NCBI RefSeq assembly: GCF_013302895.1
Contig: NZ_VJOK01000001.1
Span: 2,864,292-2,902,819 of the forward strand
Direction: 5' to 3'
Source of the DNA: Streptomyces albus subsp. chlorinus
Lineage (GTDB): Bacteria > Actinomycetota > Actinomycetes > Streptomycetales > Streptomycetaceae
Length of the DNA stretch: 38,528 nucleotides
Within the stretch, counting starts at the first letter, position 1. The number at the start of each line of letters is the position of its first letter. This document shows positions 25,310 to 33,197 of this stretch, in pieces. Made by a program: the position numbers and the translations under genes. The notes under the pieces are model-generated. The model was not told where the DNA came from, searched no databases, and saw nothing but the letters and a program-made list of their open reading frames with translations.

Positions 25310-26995
25310 TCAGCGGCCCTGGAGGCGGGCCGCCGCGCTGCGGATCGCGCCGAGCTTGCCGTAGAGGCGGGCGCCGGGGCACTCGGTCACATACCCGTCC
25401 TTGTGCCCGGAGACCGTGTGGAAGGAGATCTTGTGCCCCTTCTTGAACTTGCCGCCCCCGGAGGTGAGCCGGGTCCTGCCGCCCGCGTCGACGCCGAAGA
25501 GCGCCAGCTTCCAGGCCGACAGCCTGCTGAGCGCGTCGAGTGCCGCCTTCGGCGGTGCCGTCCTGTCGTACGAGCCGATGACGGCGACACCCGTGCTGTT
25601 GGCGTTGAAGCCGTAGGTGTGGGCGCCCCTCACCGCCTTGGCCACCCCTCCGGCCCGCCCTTCGTAGATGGTGCCGCACTTGTCGACGAGGAAGTTGTAG
25701 CCGATGTCCCGCCACTTGCTGCTCTTGACGTGGTAGCGGTACATGGCCCGGATGATGGAGGGCCCCTGCTTGCAGTTGTAGGCGTTGGTCCCGGCGGTGT
25801 GGTGCACGAAGACGACCTTGACCGACTTGGTGTAGGCGTGCCCGGGTTCGCGCAGCTTCTCGTTGGCGCCCCAGCCCTTGCGGGTGACGATGCGCGGGCG
25901 CGGGGCCATGTGCGGCTTGAGGGCCGGTTCGGTCGCGTACAGCGACTGGGTCGCCTCCCTGCTGAGCGCGGGCAGCACACTCGCGCCGGCTCCCTCGCCC
26001 GCCTCCGCGGAGCCGCCGCCCACGCCCTCGGCACCGGTTCCGGCCGCGTTGTCCCGGGCCCCCGGCGTACCGGGCGGCTGGCCCTCGGCGGGCGCCGGCT
26101 CACCGGAAACCGTCTCACCGGGCGCCGGCTCGCCGGGAGCCGACTGGGCGGGCGGTGTGGACGGTTCGGAGGGGCCCTGGGAGTTTTCTGGCTCACCGGG
26201 GTTCGCGGGGGCCGGGGGCGCGGACGGCGCGGGTGACTGGGGGCCGGCCGGTTCGGGGCCCGGATCGACCAGTTCGAGGCGGAGGCCGGTGGGGAGCCGG
26301 AAGGAGGTGCCGTTCCGCCGGTCCGGCACGACGCGGGCCTCGACGCCGTCCGAAGGGCCGGTCCACAGCGGTGCGGTCGCCCCCCGGGCCCGCTCCCCCA
26401 CCGTCTCGCGGCGCGCCTCGCCGGGGTGGACGTCCAGCCCCCGCCAGCCGGACCACACTCCCGTCCCCGCGTCGCGCGTGCGGACCTGGACCCGCCCGTG
26501 CAGCGGTGCGTCCACGCGGTCCCACACCACGCCGAGGAGGGAGTACGGGCGGACGGTACGGGCGGCGATCCGCACCGGGGCCTGTGCCGCCTCGGCCTGT
26601 CCGCGCGGGCCGCGCGGCCCGCGCGCTCCGGTCCCGGCGGTCCCGGCGGCCGGGCCGAAGGACAGCGACTGGGTGCTGCCCGGCACGCGGCTCTGGGCGC
26701 CTCTCGGGTCACCGGGATCCCGGGCGGCGGTTCCGGCCCGCTCCCCCGACGCCGTCACCGAAGCCGACGGGACCGAAGCGGCGGACGAGGCCGAAGCGGC
26801 GGACAGGGCGGACGAGCCGGACGGGCCGGAGGGGAGCGACGAGGCGGAGGAGGCCGCCGTCCCCGCGTCCGCCGAGGGGGAGCCCGTGCGGGGGATGGAC
26901 GCCCCCGGCGTCGCGGCCGAGGCGAGGGGGGCGAGCGGCAGCAGGAAGGCCGCCGCGCTGACGACACCGATCGAATGAGCACAATTCAGACGCAT
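25310..26995 (-). CDS. Secreted N-acetylmuramoyl-L-alanine amidase (PGRP domain)
   Basis: Exported zinc amidase of 561 residues that cuts the bond between muramic acid and the stem peptide of peptidoglycan. A signal peptide covers residues 1-28 (MRLNCAHSIGVVSAAAFLLP, with cleavage after ASA). Residues about 30-365 are Ala/Pro/Ser/Gly-rich with a weak domain containing RIAARTVRPYSLLGVVWD and WSGWRGLDV. The peptidoglycan-recognition domain spans about 368-561: VFVHHTAGTNAYNC (first zinc His and neighbour), DIGYNFLVDKCGTIYEGRAGG (active-site Tyr) and SGHKDGYVTECPG (second His and Cys ligand), all three ligands present. The ATG at 26995 gives a normal signal peptide; an ATG six codons earlier (27013) is equally open, and neither has a ribosome site. 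It diverges from the TIGR03089 gene by under 80 bases. Confidence 0.92.
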   Translation of the reverse strand: MRLNCAHSIGVVSAAAFLLPLAPLASAATPGASIPRTGSPSADAGTAASSASSLPSGPSGSSALSAASASSAASVPSASVTASGERAGTAARDPGDPRGAQSRVPGSTQSLSFGPAAGTAGTGARGPRGPRGQAEAAQAPVRIAARTVRPYSLLGVVWDRVDAPLHGRVQVRTRDAGTGVWSGWRGLDVHPGEARRETVGERARGATAPLWTGPSDGVEARVVPDRRNGTSFRLPTGLRLELVDPGPEPAGPQSPAPSAPPAPANPGEPENSQGPSEPSTPPAQSAPGEPAPGETVSGEPAPAEGQPPGTPGARDNAAGTGAEGVGGGSAEAGEGAGASVLPALSREATQSLYATEPALKPHMAPRPRIVTRKGWGANEKLREPGHAYTKSVKVVFVHHTAGTNAYNCKQGPSIIRAMYRYHVKSSKWRDIGYNFLVDKCGTIYEGRAGGVAKAVRGAHTYGFNANSTGVAVIGSYDRTAPPKAALDALSRLSAWKLALFGVDAGGRTRLTSGGGKFKKGHKISFHTVSGHKDGYVTECPGARLYGKLGAIRSAAARLQGR

Positions 26996-27060
26996 ACCAG
27001 TGATCGTGGACATATATGATCATCGGTGTCCATCGCGGCACCGCCAGCCGGACGCAGGCG

Positions 27061-27066
27061 TACGCT
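27061..27066 (+). promoter_or_regulatory. -10 box of a leaderless promoter
   Basis: TACGCT ends seven bases before the ATG at 27074. It is the same hexamer as at 12135-12140, and again no ribosome site is present. Confidence 0.5.
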
Positions 27067-27073
27067 GGCCCGG

Positions 27074-27841
27074 ATGAACGCCACCGACCGCACCCCGGCC
27101 GACCTGCTGCACTCCGCCCTGGCCGACGACCCGTCGCGTCCCCTGGTGACGTACTACGACGACGCCACGGGCGAGCGGGTCGAACTGTCCGTCGCGACCT
27201 TCGCCAACTGGGTGGCGAAGACCGCCAACCTGCTCCAGGACGAGTTCTCCGCCCACCCCGGCGACCGGCTCGCCCTGCTGCTGCCCGCCCACTGGCAGAC
27301 AGCCGTGTGGGTGCTCGCCTGCTCCTCGGTGGGCGTCGTGGCCGACCTGCACGGGGAGGCGGCCGGCGCCGATCTGGTGGTCGCCGGGCCGGACACGCTG
27401 GAGGAGGCGCGCGCCTGTCCGGGTGAGCGCGTGGCGCTCAGCCTACGGCCGCTCGGCGGGCGCTTCCCGGAGCCGCCGGCGGGTTTCGTCGACTACGCGG
27501 TGGAGGTGCCGGGCCAGGGCGACCGGTTCGCGCCGTATGTCCCGGTCGGTCCGGACGCGCCCGCGCTCGCGCTGCCCGACGGCGACGAGCTGACGGGGGC
27601 GCAGACGGTGGAACGCGCCCGTGCGGACGCGGCCGGGCGGGGCCTCGGCCCCGGTTCGCGGCTGCTGTCCGCGCTCCCCTACGCCGGCTGGGACGGCCTG
27701 AGCGCCGGGCTGCTCGCCCCGCTGGCCGCGGGCGGCTCCGTGGTGCTGGCGCCCCGGCTGGAGCGGCTGGACGCGGCCTCCCTCGAACAGCGCGTGGAGA
27801 ACGAGCGCGTGACCCACTCCGCCGTTCCCCGGAACGCCTGA
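27074..27841 (+). CDS. TIGR03089 family protein, half AMP-binding enzyme
   Basis: A protein of 255 residues resembling the N-terminal part of acyl-CoA synthetases: TPADLLHSALADDPSRPLVTYYDD, VELSVATFANWVAKTANLL, GDRLALLLPAHWQTAVWVLACSSVGVVADL. It lacks the P-loop-like adenylation motif (TSGTTGxPK) and the whole C-terminal domain, so it cannot be a working ligase of the usual kind. This matches the family model TIGR03089, actinobacterial and of unknown function, regularly placed beside LCP genes (also in mycobacteria). It may be a regulator or partner in envelope assembly; that is speculation. Transcription appears leaderless from the -10 box at 27061. The stop is followed by a duplication of the last coding bases and a palindromic hairpin. 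Confidence 0.88.
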   Translation: MNATDRTPADLLHSALADDPSRPLVTYYDDATGERVELSVATFANWVAKTANLLQDEFSAHPGDRLALLLPAHWQTAVWVLACSSVGVVADLHGEAAGADLVVAGPDTLEEARACPGERVALSLRPLGGRFPEPPAGFVDYAVEVPGQGDRFAPYVPVGPDAPALALPDGDELTGAQTVERARADAAGRGLGPGSRLLSALPYAGWDGLSAGLLAPLAAGGSVVLAPRLERLDAASLEQRVENERVTHSAVPRNA

Positions 27842-27842
27842 C

Positions 27843-27861
27843 GGCCGTCCCCGGGGACGCC
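27843..27861 (+). terminator. Palindromic hairpin behind the TIGR03089 gene
   Basis: A GC-rich palindrome built on GTCCCCGGGGAC starts right behind the stop codon. It is flanked by two near copies of ACGCCTGACGGCC, one of which includes the stop, showing a short tandem duplication. Confidence 0.4.
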
Positions 27862-27943
27862 TGACGGCCCGTCGCGCAGCCGGCGCTCCCGGGCCGCGCC
27901 GCGCCCCCGGGCGGGTGTGTGCCATCTCCCGTGCGCCCGCGTA

Positions 27944-27969
27944 CAACCCTGCGCGGGTTTCGCACGTCT
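27944..27969 (+). promoter_or_regulatory. Candidate ECF-sigma (SigE-like) promoter before the first LCP gene
   Basis: CAACC at 27944-27948 and CGTCT at 27965-27969 are separated by 16 bases, close to the AAC-N16-CGTC pattern of SigE, the envelope-stress sigma factor. The leader would be about 60 bases. Confidence 0.35.
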
Positions 27970-28038
27970 GTCTTCGTGACCGGCGCGCCCGTACGTGTGT
28001 ACGGCCCGACGCCGCCGCGACACGAGGGATGACCAGCC

Positions 28039-29211
28039 GTGACCGATACGGGTACCAACGACAGCGATTCCGGCGCACCCGCCACGGCCTCACCCCGCCC
28101 CCGCCGGCGCCGCTGGCTGCGCTGGGCCGCGCTGGCCGCCTCGGCCCTCGTGCTGGCCGTCGCCGCGACGGGCTGGACCCTCTTCCAGCGGCTGGAGGGC
28201 AACATCCGCACCGACACCGGCACCGCGCAGGCGCTGGGGCCGTACGAGAAGGAGCGCCCCACACCGGCAGCGGGGACGAGTGAGGCACGCAACATCCTGC
28301 TGCTGGGCTCCGACAACCGCGGCGGCGGGAACGGCGAGTGGGGCCGGGACGAGGGCAGCCAGCGCTCGGACACGGCGATCCTGCTGCACCTGGCGGCCGA
28401 CCGGCGCGGCGCGACGGCGATGTCCATACCGCGCGACCTGATGGTGGACATCCCCGCCTGCGGGCGGCCGGACGGTTCGACGAGCCGGGCGCAGTTCGCC
28501 CAGTTCAACTGGGCGTTCCAGACGGGCGGGGCGGCCTGCGCGATCCGGACGGTCGAGAAGATGACGGACATCCGGATCGATCACCATCTCGTGGTGGACT
28601 TCCGGGGCTTCACCAAAATCGTGGACGCGGTCGGCGGCGTCGAGGTGTGCCTGGCCGAGCCGGTGCACGACCGGGAGGCGAAGCTGGACCTGCCGGCCGG
28701 ACGGCAGACGCTGAACGGCGAGGACGCGCTCGGATACGTCCGCGCGCGGCATGGTCTGGGCAACGGCAGCGACACTCAGCGCATCGAGCGCCAGCAAGGT
28801 TTTCTGGGATCTCTGGTGAAGAAGGTGCGCAGCGACGGTGTGCTGCTGAATCCCGCGAGGGCCTATCCCGTACTGGATGCGGCGACATCGTCACTCACCG
28901 CGGATTCCGGACTCGATTCCCTCACCGAGCTGTACGAACTCGCGCGAAGTGTGCGGGATATCCCGCAGCACGACATCCACTTTCTTACGGTGCCCCGACA
29001 ACCGTACGAACTGGACAACAACCGCGATCAACTGGTGCGGCCGGCCGCCGACCAGCTCTTCGCGCAGCTGCGTGAGGACCGCCCTGTGAGCGTCGAGGAC
29101 AAGCGGAGCGGCAAGAAAGACAAGAGCGGGGCGGAGGAAGACGGAGCGGGCCGGACAGGTCCGCCCTATCGGGGGACAACCGCCGGCCAGGACATCTGCG
29201 CGAAGGAATGA
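28039..29211 (+). CDS. LCP family protein 1 (no LytR_C domain)
   Basis: Membrane-anchored LytR-CpsA-Psr protein of 390 residues; the family transfers lipid-linked glycopolymers to peptidoglycan outside the membrane. A short Arg-rich cytoplasmic start is followed by a single membrane segment (28-48) and the LCP domain from about 85 (NILLLGSDNR, SDTAILLHLA, AMSIPRDLMVDIP, TVEKMTDIRIDHHLVVDF, DALGYVRARHG). Arg and Asp of these motifs are the known pyrophosphate and metal ligands. Cysteines are C141, C167, C204 and C387, all outside. The tail after about 355 is charged, ends DICAKE and lacks the LytR_C domain. The GTG at 28039 follows GAGGGA. Codon use is slightly less GC-rich near the end. First of three LCP genes in a row. 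Confidence 0.94.
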   Translation: MTDTGTNDSDSGAPATASPRPRRRRWLRWAALAASALVLAVAATGWTLFQRLEGNIRTDTGTAQALGPYEKERPTPAAGTSEARNILLLGSDNRGGGNGEWGRDEGSQRSDTAILLHLAADRRGATAMSIPRDLMVDIPACGRPDGSTSRAQFAQFNWAFQTGGAACAIRTVEKMTDIRIDHHLVVDFRGFTKIVDAVGGVEVCLAEPVHDREAKLDLPAGRQTLNGEDALGYVRARHGLGNGSDTQRIERQQGFLGSLVKKVRSDGVLLNPARAYPVLDAATSSLTADSGLDSLTELYELARSVRDIPQHDIHFLTVPRQPYELDNNRDQLVRPAADQLFAQLREDRPVSVEDKRSGKKDKSGAEEDGAGRTGPPYRGTTAGQDICAKE

Positions 29212-29229
29212 AGCTGGGAATGAGGCGAA

Positions 29230-29258
29230 TTGACCGTTTCTGAGTGCATGGAATTTGT
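29230..29258 (+). promoter_or_regulatory. Candidate promoter before the second LCP gene
   Basis: TTGACC at 29230-29235 is followed after 17 bases by ATTTGT (29253-29258), a modest -10. A second -10-like hexamer, TAGTGT, is at 29291-29296. The gap between the LCP genes is 147 bases, so separate transcription is plausible. Confidence 0.3.
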
Positions 29259-29358
29259 CACCGACGTCGCTAGCCGCCGAACCTGCCGGATAGTGTGAGC
29301 GCTCCGGCCGGCCCCGGGGCGGCATCAGCAGCCGGTTCTATGGAGGACTTTCGCAATC

Positions 29359-31179
29359 GTGGACGCGCAAGGCCGTGGGCACGCGGGAGATGTCGATCCC
29401 GCGGATCAGTGGGTGTTCAACCCGAACACCGGCAGCTACGAGCTGCGACTGAACCCCGTCGCCGACGACTCCCCGAGTCCGTACGGCACCCGCCGCAGCT
29501 CGGCGCCGCGTCAGAGACGATCCTCCCCCGACGAGGACGGCGCGACACCTTCCGAGCCGCACGAGACGGCCGGCCGCACCGGAGCACGCTCCACAGGCCG
29601 TACCGGCTCCGGTGGCCGTACCGGCTCCCGCGCCGGTGACCGTGCCGGATCACGCTCCGCCCGGCGCGCCGAGGCGAAGCTCCCCGCCCAGCGTCGTGCC
29701 TCCGAGCGCTCCGGCCCGGGTGAGGGGCGCGGCGGCGGACACGGCCGCCGGAAGGCCAAGCGGCGGCTGTCGAAGAAGCAGAAGGCGCTGCGCATCGGCG
29801 GCGGTGTCGTCGGGTTCGTTATGGTGGCCGGCTGCGTGGGCGGTTACGTCTGGTACGAGCGCCTCAACGGCAACATCAGCAAGGTCGACGTCGGCGAGAA
29901 CAACCCGGCGGTCACGGACGGCCCGGTCAACATCCTCGTGATCGGCACCGACGCCCGCGAGGGCAAGGGCAACACCGGCTACGGCGACAAGGGAAGCGTC
30001 GGCCACGCGGACACCACGTTCCTCTTCCACGTCTCCAAGGACCGCACCAACGCGACCGCGCTGTCCATCCCGCGGGACATGATCACCGACATCCCGCAGT
30101 GCGAGACCAAGCAGAAGGACGGCTCCAAGAAGGTCATCCCCGGGGAGCAGCAGGTCCGTTTCAACACCAGCCTCGGCCAGGAGGAGCGGGATCCGGGCTG
30201 CACCTGGCGCACCGTGGAGAAGCTCACCGGGGTGCAGATCGACCACTTCATGATGGCGGACTTCAACGCCGTCAAGGAGCTGTCCACGGCGGTCGGCGGC
30301 GTGGAGGTCTGCACGGCCAAGCCCATCAACGACCCCAAGTCGCACCTGAAGCTGAAGGCGGGCAAGCACACCGTCAAGGGCGAGCAGGCGCTGGCGTTCG
30401 TGCGGACCCGGCACGCGGTGGGCTTCGGCAGCGACCTGGACCGGATCAAGCTCCAGCAGCAGTTCCTCAGTTCGATGATCCGCAAGATGAAGTCCGGGGG
30501 CACGCTCACCAGCCCGTCCAAGCTGCTCAACCTGAGCGACGTGGCGACCAAGGCGCTGACGGTGGACACCGGGATCGGCAGCGTCAAGAAGCTGATGGCG
30601 CTGGCGAACGATCTGAAGCGGGTGAACGTCAAGAACATCACGTTCGCCACCGTGCCGGTGGTGGACAACCCGAACGACCCGGCGACCGTCGTCCTCAACA
30701 GGCAGAAGGCCGACCAGCTCTTCAAGATGGTCCGCGAGGACAAGTCCCTGACCGGTACGGGGAAGCACAAGCCGGAGAAGAAGGCGAAGCCGAAGGCCGA
30801 GAAGGCCCCGGTCTCCGAGGTCGACGTCTCCGTGCGCAACGGCGGCGGCCCCTCGGGCGCCGCGGCCGAGACGGTGGAGTGGCTGAGCGGCAGGGGCGTG
30901 GGCAACGCCGCCTCGGGCGGCAACGCACCGCAGCCGCTGGAGAAGACGCGGCTGGAGTACACCGCCGCACAGGAGGGCCAGGCGGCCCGGCTGGCGGACA
31001 TGCTGAAACTCCCGGCGTCCGCGCTGAAGAAGACCAGCAGCACCGGCTCGGGCACCAGCATGACGCTCACGCTCGGCAAGGACTTCTCCTCCCCGGGCGA
31101 ATCCGTCGGCGCGCCCGACAAGACGCCGTCGGGGGTCGAGAAGGTCAACGCCGGCGACAAGAACGTGTGCGCGAAATGA
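29359..31179 (+). CDS. LCP family protein 2 with LytR_C domain
   Basis: A 606-residue LCP phosphotransferase. Residues 1-145 are cytoplasmic; they begin with the Streptomyces LCP motif DQWVFNPNTGSYELRLNP (about 16-33) and continue as an Arg/Ser/Gly-rich basic stretch. One membrane helix (about 147-169) is followed by the LCP domain (about 190-365: VNILVIGTDAREG, DTTFLFHV, LSIPRDMITDIP, IDHFMMADF, ALAFVRTRHAVG) and a LytR_C domain (about 488-577). Ectodomain cysteines are C248, C281, C318 and C604, placed like those of LCP 1. The GTG at 29359 has GGAGG at 29342-29346. It lies 147 bases after LCP 1 and 70 before LCP 3. Likely role: attachment of a wall glycopolymer. Confidence 0.94.
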   Translation: MDAQGRGHAGDVDPADQWVFNPNTGSYELRLNPVADDSPSPYGTRRSSAPRQRRSSPDEDGATPSEPHETAGRTGARSTGRTGSGGRTGSRAGDRAGSRSARRAEAKLPAQRRASERSGPGEGRGGGHGRRKAKRRLSKKQKALRIGGGVVGFVMVAGCVGGYVWYERLNGNISKVDVGENNPAVTDGPVNILVIGTDAREGKGNTGYGDKGSVGHADTTFLFHVSKDRTNATALSIPRDMITDIPQCETKQKDGSKKVIPGEQQVRFNTSLGQEERDPGCTWRTVEKLTGVQIDHFMMADFNAVKELSTAVGGVEVCTAKPINDPKSHLKLKAGKHTVKGEQALAFVRTRHAVGFGSDLDRIKLQQQFLSSMIRKMKSGGTLTSPSKLLNLSDVATKALTVDTGIGSVKKLMALANDLKRVNVKNITFATVPVVDNPNDPATVVLNRQKADQLFKMVREDKSLTGTGKHKPEKKAKPKAEKAPVSEVDVSVRNGGGPSGAAAETVEWLSGRGVGNAASGGNAPQPLEKTRLEYTAAQEGQAARLADMLKLPASALKKTSSTGSGTSMTLTLGKDFSSPGESVGAPDKTPSGVEKVNAGDKNVCAK

Positions 31180-31249
31180 TTCCGGCCCCTCCGGCACGTC
31201 CCGCGAGACGTCGTAAGACAGCACAACCTGAGCACCCCGGGGAGGTCCC

Positions 31250-32992
31250 GTGCGGCAGTACAGCACCGACGGCGAGGAGGGGACGCGGAGCAGCGCCGCC
31301 AGCGCCGCCGAGCGCGGCTGGGACGAGAGCCTGTACCAGGACCGCGCCGAGGTCTCCCCGCCCGGCCGCGCGGACAGCGGCGCGGACGGCGGCGCGGACG
31401 GCGGCGCGGACGGCGGCGGCAGAAGGAGCCGCGGCAGCGGCGGAACCGGTGACGGCGGTGACGGCGGCAGCGGGGGGCGTGCCGCGCGCCGCCGGGGCCA
31501 CCCGAAACGGAGACGGCGCGTGCTGCGCTGGTCGGCGATCGTCCTGGCGGTGCTCATACTCGGCACCGCGGGAGCGGGCTACCTCTACTACCAGCACCTC
31601 AACGGCAACCTCGTCAAGGACGAGCTGAACCTCGGCGACAGCAAGCTCGACAAGGCGGACCCCAACGCCCACGGGCAGACCCCGCTGAACATCCTTCTGC
31701 TGGGCTCCGATTCACGCGCCTCCAAGGAGAACATCCGGCTGGGCGGTTCCCGGGCCGACAAGGACCGGCCGCCGCTGGCGGACGTCCAGATGCTGCTGCA
31801 CGTCTCGGCCGACCGCAGCAACATGTCGGTCCTCTCGGTGCCGCGCGACACCCGCGTCACGATCCCCAAGTGCACCGACCCGGACGACGGGAAGGTGTAT
31901 CCGGCGACCACCGACAAGATCAACACCAGTCTTCAGCACGGCGGTCCGGGCTGCACCGTGGCCACCTGGGAGGAGATGACGGGCGTCCCGGTCGACCACT
32001 TCATGATGATCGACTTCTCCGGCGTGGTCTCCATGGCGGACGCGGTGGGCGGGGTGCCGGTCTGCGTGGACAAGAACGTGCACGACCCGCGCTCGAAGCT
32101 GAAGCTGAAGAAGGGCACCTCGGTCATCAAGGGCGAGCAGGCCCTCAGCTGGCTGCGCACCCGGCACGGCTTCGGCGACGGTACGGACATAGGCCGCGCC
32201 AAGGCGCAGCACATGTACATGAACGCGATGGTCCGCCAGCTCAAGTCGGGCACCAAGCTGTCCGACCCGGGCAAGATGAAGGACCTGGCGGAGGCCGCCA
32301 CCAAGGCGCTCACCGTCGACAAGGGGATCGGCTCGGTCAAGAAGCTCTACGACCTGGGCAACGACCTCAAGCGCGTCCCCACCAAGCGCATCACCATGGC
32401 CACCATGCCCTGGGAGTACGGGCCGGGCGGCTCGTACGTCACGCCCAAGGAGAGCGACGCGGACCAGATCTTCTCCCTCCTGCGCAACGACGTGGCGCTC
32501 GACGGCAAGGACAAGAAGAAGGCGGAGGCCAGCAAGTCGGCGCAGCCGACCCGGCCCTCGCGGCCGAAGGCCGAGATCCCGGTCGGCGTGATGAACGGCA
32601 CGGGCACCTCCCTCCAGCCGCCGGTGAGCGGCAGGGCGAGCGTCGTGGCGGGCGAGTTGGCCCGCAAGGGCTTCAGCCAGGCGGTGGCCGACCAGACGCC
32701 CCAGTCGCAGGCCGACACCACGGTCAGTTACGCGCGCGCTGAGCAGCGGGGCGACGCGCTGGCGGTCGCCAAGGCGCTGGGCATCCCCGAGCGGCTGGTC
32801 AAGCACTCCGCCGGCGTGCAGAAGGTGACCCTGGTCGTGGGCGCCGACTGGCGCGAGGGCACCGCCTATCCCAAGGGCTCCGGCGGCGGGGACGGCGCCA
32901 AGGACGAGCACAAGGCGCCGAAGAGCGCCGACGCGCTGCGGGGCGACGACAAGAAGGCGTGCATGGAGGTCAATCCGAACTACACGTGGTGA
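31250..32992 (+). CDS. LCP family protein 3 with LytR_C domain
   Basis: A 580-residue LCP protein. The cytoplasmic start (1-88) contains GADG repeats and a Gly/Arg-rich stretch, then one membrane helix (about 91-113), the LCP domain (about 146-320: LNILLLGSDSR, LSVPRDTRVTIP, VDHFMMIDFSGV, ALSWLRTRHGFG) and a LytR_C domain (about 442-538, IPVGVMNGTGTSLQPP). Cysteines C208, C235, C272 and C571 align with those of LCP 1 and 2. The C-terminus ends KKACMEVNPNYTW. The GTG at 31250 has GGGGAGG a few bases upstream. It is the last of the three adjacent LCP genes and is closed by the 20-bp hairpin at 33032-33074. Confidence 0.94.
   Translation: MRQYSTDGEEGTRSSAASAAERGWDESLYQDRAEVSPPGRADSGADGGADGGADGGGRRSRGSGGTGDGGDGGSGGRAARRRGHPKRRRRVLRWSAIVLAVLILGTAGAGYLYYQHLNGNLVKDELNLGDSKLDKADPNAHGQTPLNILLLGSDSRASKENIRLGGSRADKDRPPLADVQMLLHVSADRSNMSVLSVPRDTRVTIPKCTDPDDGKVYPATTDKINTSLQHGGPGCTVATWEEMTGVPVDHFMMIDFSGVVSMADAVGGVPVCVDKNVHDPRSKLKLKKGTSVIKGEQALSWLRTRHGFGDGTDIGRAKAQHMYMNAMVRQLKSGTKLSDPGKMKDLAEAATKALTVDKGIGSVKKLYDLGNDLKRVPTKRITMATMPWEYGPGGSYVTPKESDADQIFSLLRNDVALDGKDKKKAEASKSAQPTRPSRPKAEIPVGVMNGTGTSLQPPVSGRASVVAGELARKGFSQAVADQTPQSQADTTVSYARAEQRGDALAVAKALGIPERLVKHSAGVQKVTLVVGADWREGTAYPKGSGGGDGAKDEHKAPKSADALRGDDKKACMEVNPNYTW
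31381..31416 (+). repeat. Three perfect 12-bp tandem repeats
   Basis: CGCGGACGGCGG occurs three times in a row (31381-31392, 31393-31404, 31405-31416) and encodes GADG repeats in the cytoplasmic part of LCP 3. Confidence 0.9.
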
Positions 32993-33031
32993 CGCCGCCG
33001 CGCCGCGCACCCGCGTGGCCCCACGGGGCCC

Positions 33032-33074
33032 ATGTGTAAGGGGCGCCCTCCCTGGGAGGGCGCCCCTTACACAT
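33032..33074. terminator. 20-bp perfect-stem terminator
   Basis: The arms 33032-33051 and 33055-33074 are perfect reverse complements around the three-base loop CTG. It lies 40 bases past LCP 3 and beyond the 3' end of the convergent glycosyltransferase gene. It is the strongest hairpin in the window. Confidence 0.9.
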
Positions 33075-33076
33075 CT

Positions 33077-33163
33077 CCGGATGTCACCGATGTCCGGATG
33101 TCACCAGTGTCCGGGTGACATCGGTGTCCGGGTGACACCGGTGTCCAGGCGACACCCGGGTGT
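33077..33163. repeat. Five tandem repeats of 17 bp
   Basis: Units at 33077-33093, 33094-33110, 33111-33127, 33128-33144 and a 19-bp variant at 33145-33163 share the pattern CCGG-TG-ACA/TCA-C-GTGT. They start directly behind the large hairpin and end 34 bases before the stop of the glycosyltransferase gene. The junction of units 4 and 5 forms the 12-bp palindrome GACACCGGTGTC. Confidence 0.85.
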
Positions 33164-33197
33164 CCGGCCGCTCGCCTGTCCGCCGCACCGCCCTTGC

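Noticed and set aside
28039..32992. Recent gene duplication of LCP 1-3
   Set aside because: The three proteins share motifs but differ throughout in length, linkers and LytR_C content, so they are old paralogues rather than a fresh tandem duplication.
33077..33163. CRISPR array
   Set aside because: The 17-bp units are directly adjacent with no unique spacers and no cas genes are nearby.
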